In this document: one piece after another, positions 35,248-44,509 of the stretch | Layout of the letters: each line of letters opens with the position of its first letter | How positions within the stretch are numbered: the first letter of the stretch is position 1 | NCBI GenBank assembly: GCA_965232485.1 | Contig: OZ246975.1 | Location: forward strand, 2,666,001-2,730,000 | Reading direction: 5' to 3' | DNA: 64,000 nucleotides | DNA from: VXPQ01 sp965232485 | Lineage (GTDB): Bacteria > Bacteroidota > Rhodothermia > Rhodothermales > VXPQ01 | Notes under the pieces: model-generated | What the model was told of the DNA's origin: nothing | What the model saw: the letters and a program-made list of their open reading frames with translations, nothing else | Databases searched by the model: none | Translations under genes and position numbers: made by a program

Positions 35248-37014
35248 TCATCGCATCCGCGCGAGCGAATGCGCTTTGTCGTACGCCGTGCCGGAGAAGC
35301 CTTCCACCCGTAGACGGTAAAAATACGTTCCCGACGGGAGTCCGGTTGCATCGAAAAGGACATGGCGCCACTGCCCGCCCTCGGCGGGGCCTTCGACAAG
35401 GTTCGCCACGCTGCGTCCGAGCAGGTCGAACACGGTCAGATGGACAATGCCGTCTTGCGGAAGATAATACCGGATCGTGGTCGCGTTAAAAAACGGATCC
35501 GGGAAATTTTCTGTAAGCACATGGCCTTCCGGGCGTTCGAGGGCAGCGGCGGCGGTGGCGAGCAACTGTTCCCGTCCGCCCGACGAACGGCCGTATAGTC
35601 TATACGATATGGGCCCCGTCCAGGTTGCGCTCCCATCCGTGAAATCGCCGGCCAGCGGCTGGTCGCTCTCGAAAATCACCACGGGATCGCGGCCTTCCAC
35701 GCGCTCTATGCGGTATTCGGCGATGTTTCCCGGATCGAGGAATTCCCAGGCAAGATGCACTACGCCGTCCTCGTCGGTTCGGGCGGCCAGCGCGGCGCGG
35801 CCAAGCGGGGTGTTGCCCGTCACGAGCAGCGTGCGGATGCGCTCGACCAGATCGTCGAAGATCGCCAGGTTGTTGTCTCCCGGGCAACTTGTGGAAGCGC
35901 CGGCGAATTGTCCGTGTCCGCGCAGGTTGTTCGGGGATACGCCGTAATTTTCGGACAGGAACGAAAACGTGACGGCCAGCGAGTCGAGGGCGGGCGGCGA
36001 CAGCGTATCCATGCACCGGGGCGGAAGATAGGGGGGATGGTAGCACCCCAGCATGCACACGCCGATATTGCCGGTATTGTGGCCGCCTACATGCGCGCCC
36101 ATGGCCAGCGCGGGCGCAGAATCCAGCGAGGCGGGTCCGCGCAAAAAGGGCCGACCCTGGTAGAGTCGCCCGCTTTGATCCAGCACGAAATGGTATCCGA
36201 TGTCGCTCCATCCCCGGATATTCTGGTGCAGGTCCTGGATGGCTTTCACTTGCGCAAGCCCTTCTTTGTGCGTGCTCGCCCAGAACCCGGCGGCGTGATG
36301 GAACGCCATGTGCTGGTAGCGGGGCTGGGCCAGCGCGACGGGGTTGCCCCGGAAGGGTTCGGCGTCCCATGCCGCTCTGTCATACATCAGGAGCGGGAGG
36401 ATGATGCCCGTTGGCCCCGGCCTCGCTTTGCCGAGGTCGTCGGGCGCGGGCTCGTTCCGGGGGGCGTCCTGTTTCGCGTCGCGGGGCGGGGCGTCGTCGT
36501 TGGCGTCTTCCGCGTCCTTCCGGTTGTCGAAGGCGCCCGCGGCGGAGAGCGTCACGGAGGCCTGCGTCTTGAAGCGTATCTCGAATCGGCCCGCCGCAAA
36601 TGTCTCGTCTCCATGAAACCCGGCGAAGAACGTATTGTCGGTTGCCGAAAACACGATGCGCACCGGACGCCAAGGGCCGTTTTCGAAGCGGGCCCATCCA
36701 GTCAGTTGCCGGTCCGCAGAGGTTCCCTGCACGACGAATCCGGTGGCTTCTGCCGGAATCGGGGCGGTAATCCATGCAGGCTCGCCCGTTTTGGAAAGCG
36801 GGGAGGGGTCGAATGGCACTGCGTCGGTTCCAAGATCGGCGAACAGGGAGGAGGCTGGTTGCGCAGGTTGCGCGGAGGCGGGCGCGACGCTTCCTCCCAT
36901 AAATCCGAGCGCGGCGGCGAACAGCCACAGGGTTACAACGCGCCGCAGCCCCTGCGCAGGGGGCCATTTTCTTATGAACGCGCGGGCGGCGTACCGCATG
37001 ACAAGTGGGTTCAT
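35248..37014 (-). CDS. N-acetylmuramoyl-L-alanine amidase (amidase_2/PGRP) with T9SS sorting tail
   Basis: A 588-residue exported protein; ATG 37014 gives a signal peptide (LWLFAAALGFMGGSVAPASA). The middle (about 210-400) is an amidase_2/peptidoglycan-recognition domain with zinc ligands in FHHAAGF, GHGQFAG and CPGDNN. It would cut the bond between muramic acid and the stem peptide. A fibronectin-like region (AWEFLDPGNIAEYRIERVEG) and a C-terminal T9SS type A domain (NFPDPFFNATTIRYYLPQDG) follow. Secretion by T9SS implies action outside the cell, on self wall material or on other bacteria. It is the last gene of the receptor/exoprotein/porin strand run, 75 bp after the porin gene. Confidence 0.88.
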   Translation of the reverse strand: MNPLVMRYAARAFIRKWPPAQGLRRVVTLWLFAAALGFMGGSVAPASAQPAQPASSLFADLGTDAVPFDPSPLSKTGEPAWITAPIPAEATGFVVQGTSADRQLTGWARFENGPWRPVRIVFSATDNTFFAGFHGDETFAAGRFEIRFKTQASVTLSAAGAFDNRKDAEDANDDAPPRDAKQDAPRNEPAPDDLGKARPGPTGIILPLLMYDRAAWDAEPFRGNPVALAQPRYQHMAFHHAAGFWASTHKEGLAQVKAIQDLHQNIRGWSDIGYHFVLDQSGRLYQGRPFLRGPASLDSAPALAMGAHVGGHNTGNIGVCMLGCYHPPYLPPRCMDTLSPPALDSLAVTFSFLSENYGVSPNNLRGHGQFAGASTSCPGDNNLAIFDDLVERIRTLLVTGNTPLGRAALAARTDEDGVVHLAWEFLDPGNIAEYRIERVEGRDPVVIFESDQPLAGDFTDGSATWTGPISYRLYGRSSGGREQLLATAAAALERPEGHVLTENFPDPFFNATTIRYYLPQDGIVHLTVFDLLGRSVANLVEGPAEGGQWRHVLFDATGLPSGTYFYRLRVEGFSGTAYDKAHSLARMR

Positions 37015-37089
37015 GCGCGAAGCGGTCAGGCGCGCCTTGCGCCTCGTTCCGGAAAAACGCAAGCCGAAGGCGGCGTGCGGCATTCGATC

Positions 37090-38130
37090 CTAAAATCCAA
37101 AATCGACCGTAAACCAGTGCGTCTGCTCAAGTCGCCCGAAATCCGCCCAGGCGTAATCCACGCGGACCCGAAGCGAACCGTCGAGGCGCAGATTCAGGCC
37201 CCCGCCCATGGTCAGGCCCTGTTCGCTATCCGCTTCGAACAGATTGCGGTAGCCTGCCCGCAACGCGATCAGGTTTCGGAAATCGTACTCTGCGCCGAAG
37301 TTCAGGTATTCATAGTTGTCGTTCGGGTGCGTCGCATCGGTGGATAGCGCAAAGGTATGGTCCGCCGTCCGCAACGCATCCCACGACAGGCCGATCCGAA
37401 ACAGGAGCGGCAACGGGTGCCGGTCCATAAGATATTCCGAATTCACGATTTCCACCACGCCGCCCTGGTCCGGCGTCGGATCGGCGCTGAACACGATGTC
37501 GCGCCCGCTCATTTGCAGCTTCGGGCCGAAGTTCGAGAAACTGGCGCCGAGGCGCAGCCGCTCGTAAGGCGTCGTGAAGAGCGTGCCTACGTCGAGCGCA
37601 ATGGACGAGGCCGTACTGTGCCAGATGCGTTCCTGAATGAACTTGATGCTCCCGCCGATGGAGAACCGGTCCGTCAGCGAGCGCCCGTACGACGCCTGAA
37701 TCGCGTAATTCTGCACCTTGAAGCGTTCGCCGGTGCCTTCCGGTTGCGCAATCGTGCGCACGAGCATATCCCCGGAGTCGAGGAAGATCAACGAAGCGGC
37801 CAGCGTACCCATGTTGCCCAGAGACACGCCGAAGGCGGCGAAGTTGTAGTTGACGTCGGCAAGATATCGCGTGTGCGCCAGCTGCGCGGAGGCGCCGCGC
37901 AGCAGCGCAAGGCCCGCCGGGTTCCAGTACATGGCGGACAGATCGTTGGCCTGGGCGACGAATGCGCCTCCAAGGGCGATGGGGCGGGCGCCCACGCCGA
38001 TTTTCAGGAATTGCCCCGCCGTGGCGCCCGTCTTCGTAATGGTTTCGTCCCGGGGCGCGGCGGCGTTTTCCTGCCCCCGGGCGTCGAGGGGCAGGATCAG
38101 CAGAAGGGCTATCGCGGCAAGATATCTCAT
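37090..38130 (-). CDS. PorV/PorQ-family outer-membrane protein
   Basis: A 346-residue beta-barrel with signal peptide MRYLAAIALLLILPLDARG. ATG 38130 is chosen because the upstream gene ends one base before it. Family marks are GQFLKIGVGARPIALGGAFV and AMYWNPAGLA near the mature start, then many amphipathic strands, ending in a phenylalanine (WFTVDFGF). PorV shuttles T9SS cargo from the outer-membrane translocon to the attachment complex; PorQ and other paralogues sit at the surface. Being directly after the large exoprotein gene, it is likely a dedicated partner for it. That pairing is inferred from gene order. Confidence 0.88.
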   Translation of the reverse strand: MRYLAAIALLLILPLDARGQENAAAPRDETITKTGATAGQFLKIGVGARPIALGGAFVAQANDLSAMYWNPAGLALLRGASAQLAHTRYLADVNYNFAAFGVSLGNMGTLAASLIFLDSGDMLVRTIAQPEGTGERFKVQNYAIQASYGRSLTDRFSIGGSIKFIQERIWHSTASSIALDVGTLFTTPYERLRLGASFSNFGPKLQMSGRDIVFSADPTPDQGGVVEIVNSEYLMDRHPLPLLFRIGLSWDALRTADHTFALSTDATHPNDNYEYLNFGAEYDFRNLIALRAGYRNLFEADSEQGLTMGGGLNLRLDGSLRVRVDYAWADFGRLEQTHWFTVDFGF

Positions 38131-38131
38131 G

Positions 38132-41100
38132 TCACTTGATGACGGCGAATTTTCCGATAGCCGTTCCTTCCGGCGCATCCACATGGAAGATGTAGAGGCC
38201 GTAGGCGATGTTCATGTTGTCGCGGGTGCGCAGGTCCCAGAAGGCCTTGCCGTCGTCCACCGTACTGCTGTGTTCGATCGTATCGACCAGTTCCCCGGCC
38301 AGGGTATAAATGCGGATCGTGCATTCCCGGGGCACATTGGCGAAATACAGTCGCCGGTCGCCTCGTTCGGTGTTCGAAATCGGGTTTCTCGGCTCGATTT
38401 CGTTCGTGGCGACGTAGGGGTTGGGCACGACATAGATGTTGTCCAATCCTTCTTTGGCGAGTTCGGGGTCCAAGGCGGCGGCTTCCGTGCGGAAGGCATA
38501 CGTATCCTCGTCCGCGAACGGCTTGTGCGTCCGGATAAAGAACACGTCTCCTGCGCCGGGCGGTTCGGCCTCGGCTTCCACAGGGAATCGGGCCTGCCAG
38601 GTGGCCACGTCCTGTCCGTCAATGTTTTCCACGAAGATGACGGCCTCGTTCAGGTCCCATTCCCCGTTTCGGTTGGCGTCCGGCGCGAACGCCCGCACCG
38701 GTTCGTTCGCCCTGGTCAGATTGACGATCTCGAAGGGAAGGTCCAGGTTGGTCACGAACGCCTGCATGACCGTCTCGTTGGAGAACCGGATCTCGTAGTC
38801 GTTGGGTTGCCCCCGTCGTCCCGGCCCTGCGGAGGCCACGCGCACTTCGAAGGGCAACGTAGCGTCGCCTTCGACCCACCCCGTCTGCTCTTCGTCGATT
38901 TCCAGGACGCGATCCTGAACGAACACATGCAACCCCTCAAAGACGGGGTTCCCTTCCTCTTTTTGCAGGAGGCTGCTTTGGTAGACCGGTGCGTACAGGA
39001 ACGAAGCGACCAGCCTCTGGAACGGCTCGATGCTTGCGTCCGGCAGTATTTCGACGGAACCTGCTTCGGGGTACAGCACATAGTCCGATCCGGCTTCCAG
39101 CGCGCGTCCATCCTCCGTACGCATCGTAAAGGTATCCGCAACGATATGTTTGTGGCCGAGTCCGGAAAACTGTCCCGGCCGCGCAGTCACGGTCACCGTG
39201 CGCGCCAGTTCGTTGGTTACCGTGTAGACCGTTTTGCCGTCCGCCTTGTCGAAGTCGATCCGGTACGGATTGTCTTTCGCTATGGCCGGCGCGTCCACGA
39301 TCACGATCTCCAGGTCGCCGGTCGCTACGCCCTGCGTATGATCAAGCCGGATGGAAGGGGCCACATAGCCCGCCGCCGGCGGACGCGGTATGACGGACAT
39401 CGTGTTCACATCGAAGATGTATTCGTCCGTCGTGGGGTTGTACGTGATGGTCTTGCTGGTTTCCGTGGGGGGAATGCCGCCGGAGAATCCCTGCACGTCG
39501 CTGCCCCCGTAGCCCCGGTCGTAGGCGGTCACCGCGTAGTAGTACGTTTGGCCGTTGCGCACGTCGTTCGAATCCACGTAGGTGTGAAACAGGCCCGTAT
39601 CGTCCCCGAGGTCGTAGGCGACGCCCCGGTCCGCAAACGGAATGGACGACGGGCCGGAAATGCCGTTCTCAAGGTCGAACTTCGCCTCGACGCCCCGTTC
39701 GTCGGTGAGCGGACGGAAAAGGAACCGGGTGCCGTTCACGTCCGTAACGGTCTGCTGGTCGGCGAATTCGTGATCGGTCGAGCGGTAGATCACGTAGCCC
39801 TCGAAATCCGCTTCGCGCGTGAGCGGGTCGATGGTGTCTTCGGAGCGGGTTCCCCAGTACAGCGTGACCTTTTTGTCCCCGGGCACGGCCTGCGCGATCG
39901 GTTTTTCCGGGGGTTTGGCGAACCGGTAGCCCACATCGTAAATCTGCTGCACCGTCTTGGCGTTCAGGCGCAAGTCTTCGAGATTTTCGCCTACGAGGAG
40001 GGCAATGGAGAACCGCTTCGTTTCTCCGGCGCGCAACGGGAAGTCTCCGGCCCCGTAGATGAATACGTAGTCGCCCGGCTCCGTGGGAATGTCGTCGAAG
40101 CGGCCCGGCTCCACGAAATTCCACACCCGCGCGTCGTTGGAGATATTGTTTCCGCCGAACGGGGGAGACGCAAACGACGTCAACCCGATCATGTCGCTTT
40201 CGTCGATGTCCGTGAATTCGAAGTTTGGTTCGCCCGGTTTGGTGATGTCGAACTGGGAGCCTGCCGTGGGCATGCCGTCTCCTTCGCCCTGGTCTCCCGT
40301 GCCGGGCACGCCGTCGAGTCCTACGTCGTCCGTTTCCGGGTCCCAATCCTCGTCGTTGTCGAGCCCGTCGGTCCATGATTCGTCCAGCATCCCGTCCCCG
40401 TCGTTGTCCACGCCGTCGCCGGGGAAGAATGCGCCGCCGGACGCCTCGCACGTGGCGGCGTCCGCCCCGCTTCCGTCAATGCATTCGCGGCCTCGCCCGG
40501 GACTTTCGAGGAACTTGTACCCGAAGTAGCCCGGCGGCCTCCCGGCCACGTCGGACCGTCCGTCGTCATCCCACGCGAACACCATGTTCAGGTCCGTATC
40601 GAAGTTGGCCAGGTCGTCGTGCCAGTCGCTCGGTCCGCCGACATGCGGGTCGCCCCACATCCCGAAGCGGACCCGCTCCAGGTTCTTTTCGCTTTTGTTC
40701 GTGATCTTGTAGACCAGGAAGATGGCGTCTTCCGCCAACGGATTCGACCACTGGTACAGCCGCGTTTCGACCTCCAGCCCGAGGCCCTTGCGGGTGGAAT
40801 CGCCGGGGAACGGGAAGTACGCGAATTCCCTGTTCGCGTAGTCGTTCATGAAATACAGGGCTTCCTTGTCCGCGTTGGAGGCGCCTTGCTGGAGCGCGCC
40901 GGGCCACACATATTCCCCGATGTTCAGGTTGTACCAGTCTTCCGGCCACGGGTCCGGCTTGCCGTCCAGGTCCTTGTCCCGGTCATCGCTCGTGGGGATC
41001 AATCTGGATTCGGCGTTGACTACCTGAATGCCCTCGAAACTGCCCACCGGCTGGGCGCAGGGAATAGGCTGCCAGCCCCAGCGCTCCCGGCTGTCCGGGG

Positions 41101-41587
41101 ATGTTTCGCCGCCGTTGGACGCCAGCCCGTCGGACACGACATGCATTACGTAGACTGTGTCGCCCGCCGCATCCAGAACGATCTGACCGTGCTCGTCGCG
41201 TTTCGGGACGCTTTGGGGGTCTTCCCGGTTCGGATCGACGATCTCGGCGCCCACGAACGGCCCGAATTCGTATCCGTAGCCCAGCCCGTTCCATACGATG
41301 TCGGTAATGGTGTTGCCTGGCGAAGAGATCGACCCGAAATTGGTGATCTGGGTCGTGATCTTGTTGCCGTTCATGATGGCGTCGCGCCGGTTCGTGAAAT
41401 CCGGGCATTCGGCGCTGGTCGCCGCCGGAGAGCCGGACGACGCCATGCGTTCCATCCAGCGGCCCACTTGCCGGTACGACCAGTCCCGATCCCGGCTTTC
41501 GACCTGCTGCGCCCCCGCGTCGCGCACGGCGGGAACGAGGAGCAGACAGGCGACGAGGCCTTGAAAAAAGACAGTGCGAAAAGGCAT
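38132..41587 (-). CDS. Large T9SS-associated exoprotein of unknown function
   Basis: An 1151-residue exported protein with signal peptide (FFQGLVACLLLVPAVRDAGA). Around residues 385-450 it has calcium-binding-type Asp-rich loops (GVDNDGDGMLDESWTDGLDN). Two fibronectin-like beta regions lie further on (WGTRSEDTIDPL; YYYAVTAYDRGYGG). The C-terminus (RIYTLAGELVDTIEH, then GLYIFHVDAPEG) resembles FlgD-like/T9SS sorting tails, though less canonical than its neighbours. It is four bases after the TonB receptor gene and one base before the porin gene, so the three genes are surely one transcript. No catalytic motif was seen. It may be a surface substrate-binding or structural protein of the receptor. 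Confidence 0.8.
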   Translation of the reverse strand: MPFRTVFFQGLVACLLLVPAVRDAGAQQVESRDRDWSYRQVGRWMERMASSGSPAATSAECPDFTNRRDAIMNGNKITTQITNFGSISSPGNTITDIVWNGLGYGYEFGPFVGAEIVDPNREDPQSVPKRDEHGQIVLDAAGDTVYVMHVVSDGLASNGGETSPDSRERWGWQPIPCAQPVGSFEGIQVVNAESRLIPTSDDRDKDLDGKPDPWPEDWYNLNIGEYVWPGALQQGASNADKEALYFMNDYANREFAYFPFPGDSTRKGLGLEVETRLYQWSNPLAEDAIFLVYKITNKSEKNLERVRFGMWGDPHVGGPSDWHDDLANFDTDLNMVFAWDDDGRSDVAGRPPGYFGYKFLESPGRGRECIDGSGADAATCEASGGAFFPGDGVDNDGDGMLDESWTDGLDNDEDWDPETDDVGLDGVPGTGDQGEGDGMPTAGSQFDITKPGEPNFEFTDIDESDMIGLTSFASPPFGGNNISNDARVWNFVEPGRFDDIPTEPGDYVFIYGAGDFPLRAGETKRFSIALLVGENLEDLRLNAKTVQQIYDVGYRFAKPPEKPIAQAVPGDKKVTLYWGTRSEDTIDPLTREADFEGYVIYRSTDHEFADQQTVTDVNGTRFLFRPLTDERGVEAKFDLENGISGPSSIPFADRGVAYDLGDDTGLFHTYVDSNDVRNGQTYYYAVTAYDRGYGGSDVQGFSGGIPPTETSKTITYNPTTDEYIFDVNTMSVIPRPPAAGYVAPSIRLDHTQGVATGDLEIVIVDAPAIAKDNPYRIDFDKADGKTVYTVTNELARTVTVTARPGQFSGLGHKHIVADTFTMRTEDGRALEAGSDYVLYPEAGSVEILPDASIEPFQRLVASFLYAPVYQSSLLQKEEGNPVFEGLHVFVQDRVLEIDEEQTGWVEGDATLPFEVRVASAGPGRRGQPNDYEIRFSNETVMQAFVTNLDLPFEIVNLTRANEPVRAFAPDANRNGEWDLNEAVIFVENIDGQDVATWQARFPVEAEAEPPGAGDVFFIRTHKPFADEDTYAFRTEAAALDPELAKEGLDNIYVVPNPYVATNEIEPRNPISNTERGDRRLYFANVPRECTIRIYTLAGELVDTIEHSSTVDDGKAFWDLRTRDNMNIAYGLYIFHVDAPEGTAIGKFAVIK

Positions 41588-41591
41588 GGCG

Positions 41592-44423
41592 TCAGAAGTC
41601 GATCGTTACGCCGACGCGAATCTCGCGCGGAGCCGAGAAATACTGGGGCCTGTTTTCCCAGTCCTCAAGGGTGGGTATGCCGGGCAAGCCGTAGCCGGGC
41701 CGCCAGGTGGCGTGCCGGTTCAGTTCCTCGCTCAGCGAATAGGAAGCGCGTCCCGTATCGTTGAACACGAACACCTCGTTTCGTACGTCCAGCACATTGA
41801 ACGCCTTCGCGAAGGCGCGCAGGTCGAGCGATCCAAGGGCGAACGTCTTGAAAATCCGGGCATCCAGTTTTAACTGCGTCGGTTTGCGTCCGCTGCGGGG
41901 CAGGTCGTCGATGTTCTGGTCGATGAGCAGCGGCGTGTACGGATAGCCCGTGGCGAACCGTCCGATGAGCGAGACGCCCCAACTGGCGGGCTTGGAGATC
42001 GTTACCACCGATGAAATAATGTGGCGCTGGTCGAAATCCGTGGGAATGATTTCCAGTTCCGTTTCCCGTCCGGACAGAAAGTTGAAGAAGGCTGCGTTCG
42101 GGTTATCGTTGTCCCCCTCGGCGATCTGGTAGGTATAGTCGAGGTTCGCCGACAACAGACCGTTGCGCGCGCGCCGTTTCGTGAGGGCGAACGTCACGCC
42201 CTTGACGTTCACGTAATTCTGGTTCGTGTAGACGCCGTATACGTCCTCGCCCGGGATGGTGCTGTATCGGATGGTGCGGCGCGTCAGATAATCGCGGATA
42301 TCCTTGAAATAGCCCGTCAGATCGAACGCCAGCGTTTCGGCGAGCTGCTGTTGCAGGCCGATTTCATACTGCACAGTGCGTTCCGGACGCAGGTTCGCAT
42401 TCCCGAAGGTCGGTACGCTGCCCACCGGAAATTCGAATTCCGGATTGACGTACATGTTGCGCAGCCTCGGCATTTGCGCAAAGTGTCCGTAGGAGAAATG
42501 GATGACGCCGCGGGCCGTAATGGGGAACGATACGCCGATGCGGGGCAGCGTCATCGTTTTGGGGCTGGCGTCTTCGGGTTCGTTCTGCGGATCGAGCAGG
42601 TCGGGGATGTATCGCCCGTTAGGGATAAAATGCTCGACGCGGATCCCTGCGTTTACGATAAAGTCCGTGAATTCCAGTTTGTCCTGCACGTAGGCGGCAA
42701 GATGCGCGGCGTTCTGCTCCGCGCAATCGTAGCCGTCGTAGGCCCCCTCAAAGCTCAGGAATTCCGTGCAGCCGTACTTGTCCCGCGAAGGATTGTCGAT
42801 GTCCACCACCGTGGGTCGGCGGTAGCGGTTGCCGTCGTACAGGACCACGAAATTCTCCCGGTCCAGCGTGTGCAATTCCACGTCGACGCCCGCCATGGCT
42901 TCGTGCACGAGTCCGAATTGCCGGGTAAAGTCGAGCTTGGCGCGCAGCGAGGCGGCGTCCTCGTAGATATGGGATTTTTCGTTGCCGGCGAACAGGAAGT
43001 TGGTTCCGGGAAAGCCGATCATATTGCCCTCGCCGACGCCGTCGCGGTCTACGACATAGCGCGTATCCTGCGGATTTTCGTAGAGATGCTGCCGGAACCG
43101 GTTTTTGGCGTACGAAAAGCGGGCGGTGTAGAAGGACCGGTCGTTGAGCGTATGCGTCCAGTGCAGGGCGTGGTTCCAGCTATGATCCCGGTAGGGCGCG
43201 TTGCCGTCCGGATTGTAGCGGTAGCTGAAATCGAAGGGCGTGGCGCGTACGCCGTCGCGCAGGTGGCTGTATTCGATCTTGGCGCCCCGGAAGGGCCGGA
43301 AGGTGATTTTCCCGAGGATGTTGAAGCTTTCCCGGGGGTTCAGGGCGACCAGTTCGTTCGGCAGGGCCTGCGTCGAATCTGCCGCGTATTCCCACCATGG
43401 CCGCCCATGCATTTCGTAGTACCAGTTGGGGCCGTCGTAGTCGGGGAGATATTCCTGGATTGCAGCCAGACGGTCCAGGTCCACATTGAAATTCGCCGAG
43501 TCGGAGGGGAGGAAGCGCCGCCATCCGTAGATGTGGCCCCGGTCCACGTCCCGTCGCCCGGAAACGAAGAAGCGCAGTTTGTCCGAAAGCAGCGGCCCGC
43601 TCAGCGAGCCTTCCAGCACGTATACGTTCAGGTCCTGCCCAGCGGGCGTGCCGTAGGCGGTCTTGTCGTTTGTGAAGTTATCGCCGCCGTACGCGCTGAC
43701 GGAGCCTTCAAAGGAACTGCCGCCCTCCTTGGTGACGAGGTTTACGATCCCCGACATGGCCTTGCCGTACTCGGCGTTGAAGGCCCCCGAAATCACCGTC
43801 ATTTCCTGGATGGCGTCGGCGGCCACTTCGGTGGCGAGGCCGTTCGTATTGAAGGGATTCCCCACGGACATGCCGTCCACGAGGTAGGCTATTTCGTTGG
43901 AGCGGCCTCCCCGGATGTGGAAGGCGCCCCCGGGTCCTTGCGTAACGCCTGCCTGCGTAGCCAGCACGCCGAAGAAACCCTCCACGGGCAACAGTTCGAT
44001 TTCCTCGGCGACGGTCGTTTTTCGGGAGGAGGTCAGATCCTTGCGGATGAGGGGACGGTCCGCCACGACGACGATTTCTTCCCCCTCGATCGTTTCTTCC
44101 GTCATCTCCACGTCGATGCGCGTGGTGTAGTCCGAGGAAACCTGCACTTCCTGGATTACTTGCCGCGCAAACCCGATGTAGGTGAAGGCCAGCGCATATT
44201 CGCCGGGCCGCACGTTCAGGATGACGTACTCGCCGTCGGCGTTCGTGGTGGCGCCCTGTGTCGTTCCCTCAATGACGGCGTTCACGCCGATGAGCGGCTC
44301 GCCGCCGGCGCCATCGGTTACGCGCCCGGCGATCTTCCCCTGTCCGAACGCGGGGACTGCTGCGCCGAGTCCCGCGAGGAGTACTACTGCACAGAGAAGG
44401 GGGAAGCCGGTCGTCCTGCGCAT
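41592..44423 (-). CDS. TonB-dependent receptor with carboxypeptidase-regulatory N-terminal domain
   Basis: A 943-residue outer-membrane receptor with signal peptide (PLLCAVVLLAGLGAAVPAFG). Residues about 30-115 are a CarboxypepD_reg-like beta-sandwich (GRVTDGAGGEPLIGVNAVIE). The plug follows (about 125-240; GPGGAFHIRGGRSNEIAYLV, then DGMSVGNPFN). The remaining 700 residues form the 22-strand barrel and end in the terminal phenylalanine pattern VGVTIDF. It imports a bound ligand into the periplasm using TonB energy. SusD is absent, so it is not a classical glycan pair. It sits at the head of the receptor-exoprotein-porin operon. Confidence 0.92.
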   Translation of the reverse strand: MRRTTGFPLLCAVVLLAGLGAAVPAFGQGKIAGRVTDGAGGEPLIGVNAVIEGTTQGATTNADGEYVILNVRPGEYALAFTYIGFARQVIQEVQVSSDYTTRIDVEMTEETIEGEEIVVVADRPLIRKDLTSSRKTTVAEEIELLPVEGFFGVLATQAGVTQGPGGAFHIRGGRSNEIAYLVDGMSVGNPFNTNGLATEVAADAIQEMTVISGAFNAEYGKAMSGIVNLVTKEGGSSFEGSVSAYGGDNFTNDKTAYGTPAGQDLNVYVLEGSLSGPLLSDKLRFFVSGRRDVDRGHIYGWRRFLPSDSANFNVDLDRLAAIQEYLPDYDGPNWYYEMHGRPWWEYAADSTQALPNELVALNPRESFNILGKITFRPFRGAKIEYSHLRDGVRATPFDFSYRYNPDGNAPYRDHSWNHALHWTHTLNDRSFYTARFSYAKNRFRQHLYENPQDTRYVVDRDGVGEGNMIGFPGTNFLFAGNEKSHIYEDAASLRAKLDFTRQFGLVHEAMAGVDVELHTLDRENFVVLYDGNRYRRPTVVDIDNPSRDKYGCTEFLSFEGAYDGYDCAEQNAAHLAAYVQDKLEFTDFIVNAGIRVEHFIPNGRYIPDLLDPQNEPEDASPKTMTLPRIGVSFPITARGVIHFSYGHFAQMPRLRNMYVNPEFEFPVGSVPTFGNANLRPERTVQYEIGLQQQLAETLAFDLTGYFKDIRDYLTRRTIRYSTIPGEDVYGVYTNQNYVNVKGVTFALTKRRARNGLLSANLDYTYQIAEGDNDNPNAAFFNFLSGRETELEIIPTDFDQRHIISSVVTISKPASWGVSLIGRFATGYPYTPLLIDQNIDDLPRSGRKPTQLKLDARIFKTFALGSLDLRAFAKAFNVLDVRNEVFVFNDTGRASYSLSEELNRHATWRPGYGLPGIPTLEDWENRPQYFSAPREIRVGVTIDF

Positions 44424-44455
44424 GGCTTCTGGGTGGAAAAGAAAGGGCGTGGACG

Positions 44456-44467
44456 CCTGCCGGCAGG
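44456..44467. repeat. CCTGCCGGCAGG palindrome
   Basis: A 12-bp perfect palindrome in the 86-bp gap between the TonB receptor gene and the FG-GAP gene. It recurs at 26872-26883 and, with one change, at 22367-22378; a shorter form lies near 46990. It sits mostly at gene borders. Confidence 0.6.
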
Positions 44468-44509
44468 TTGCCCGGCCGACAGGCGCCCACGCTGAAGGAG
44501 TTACCTGCC

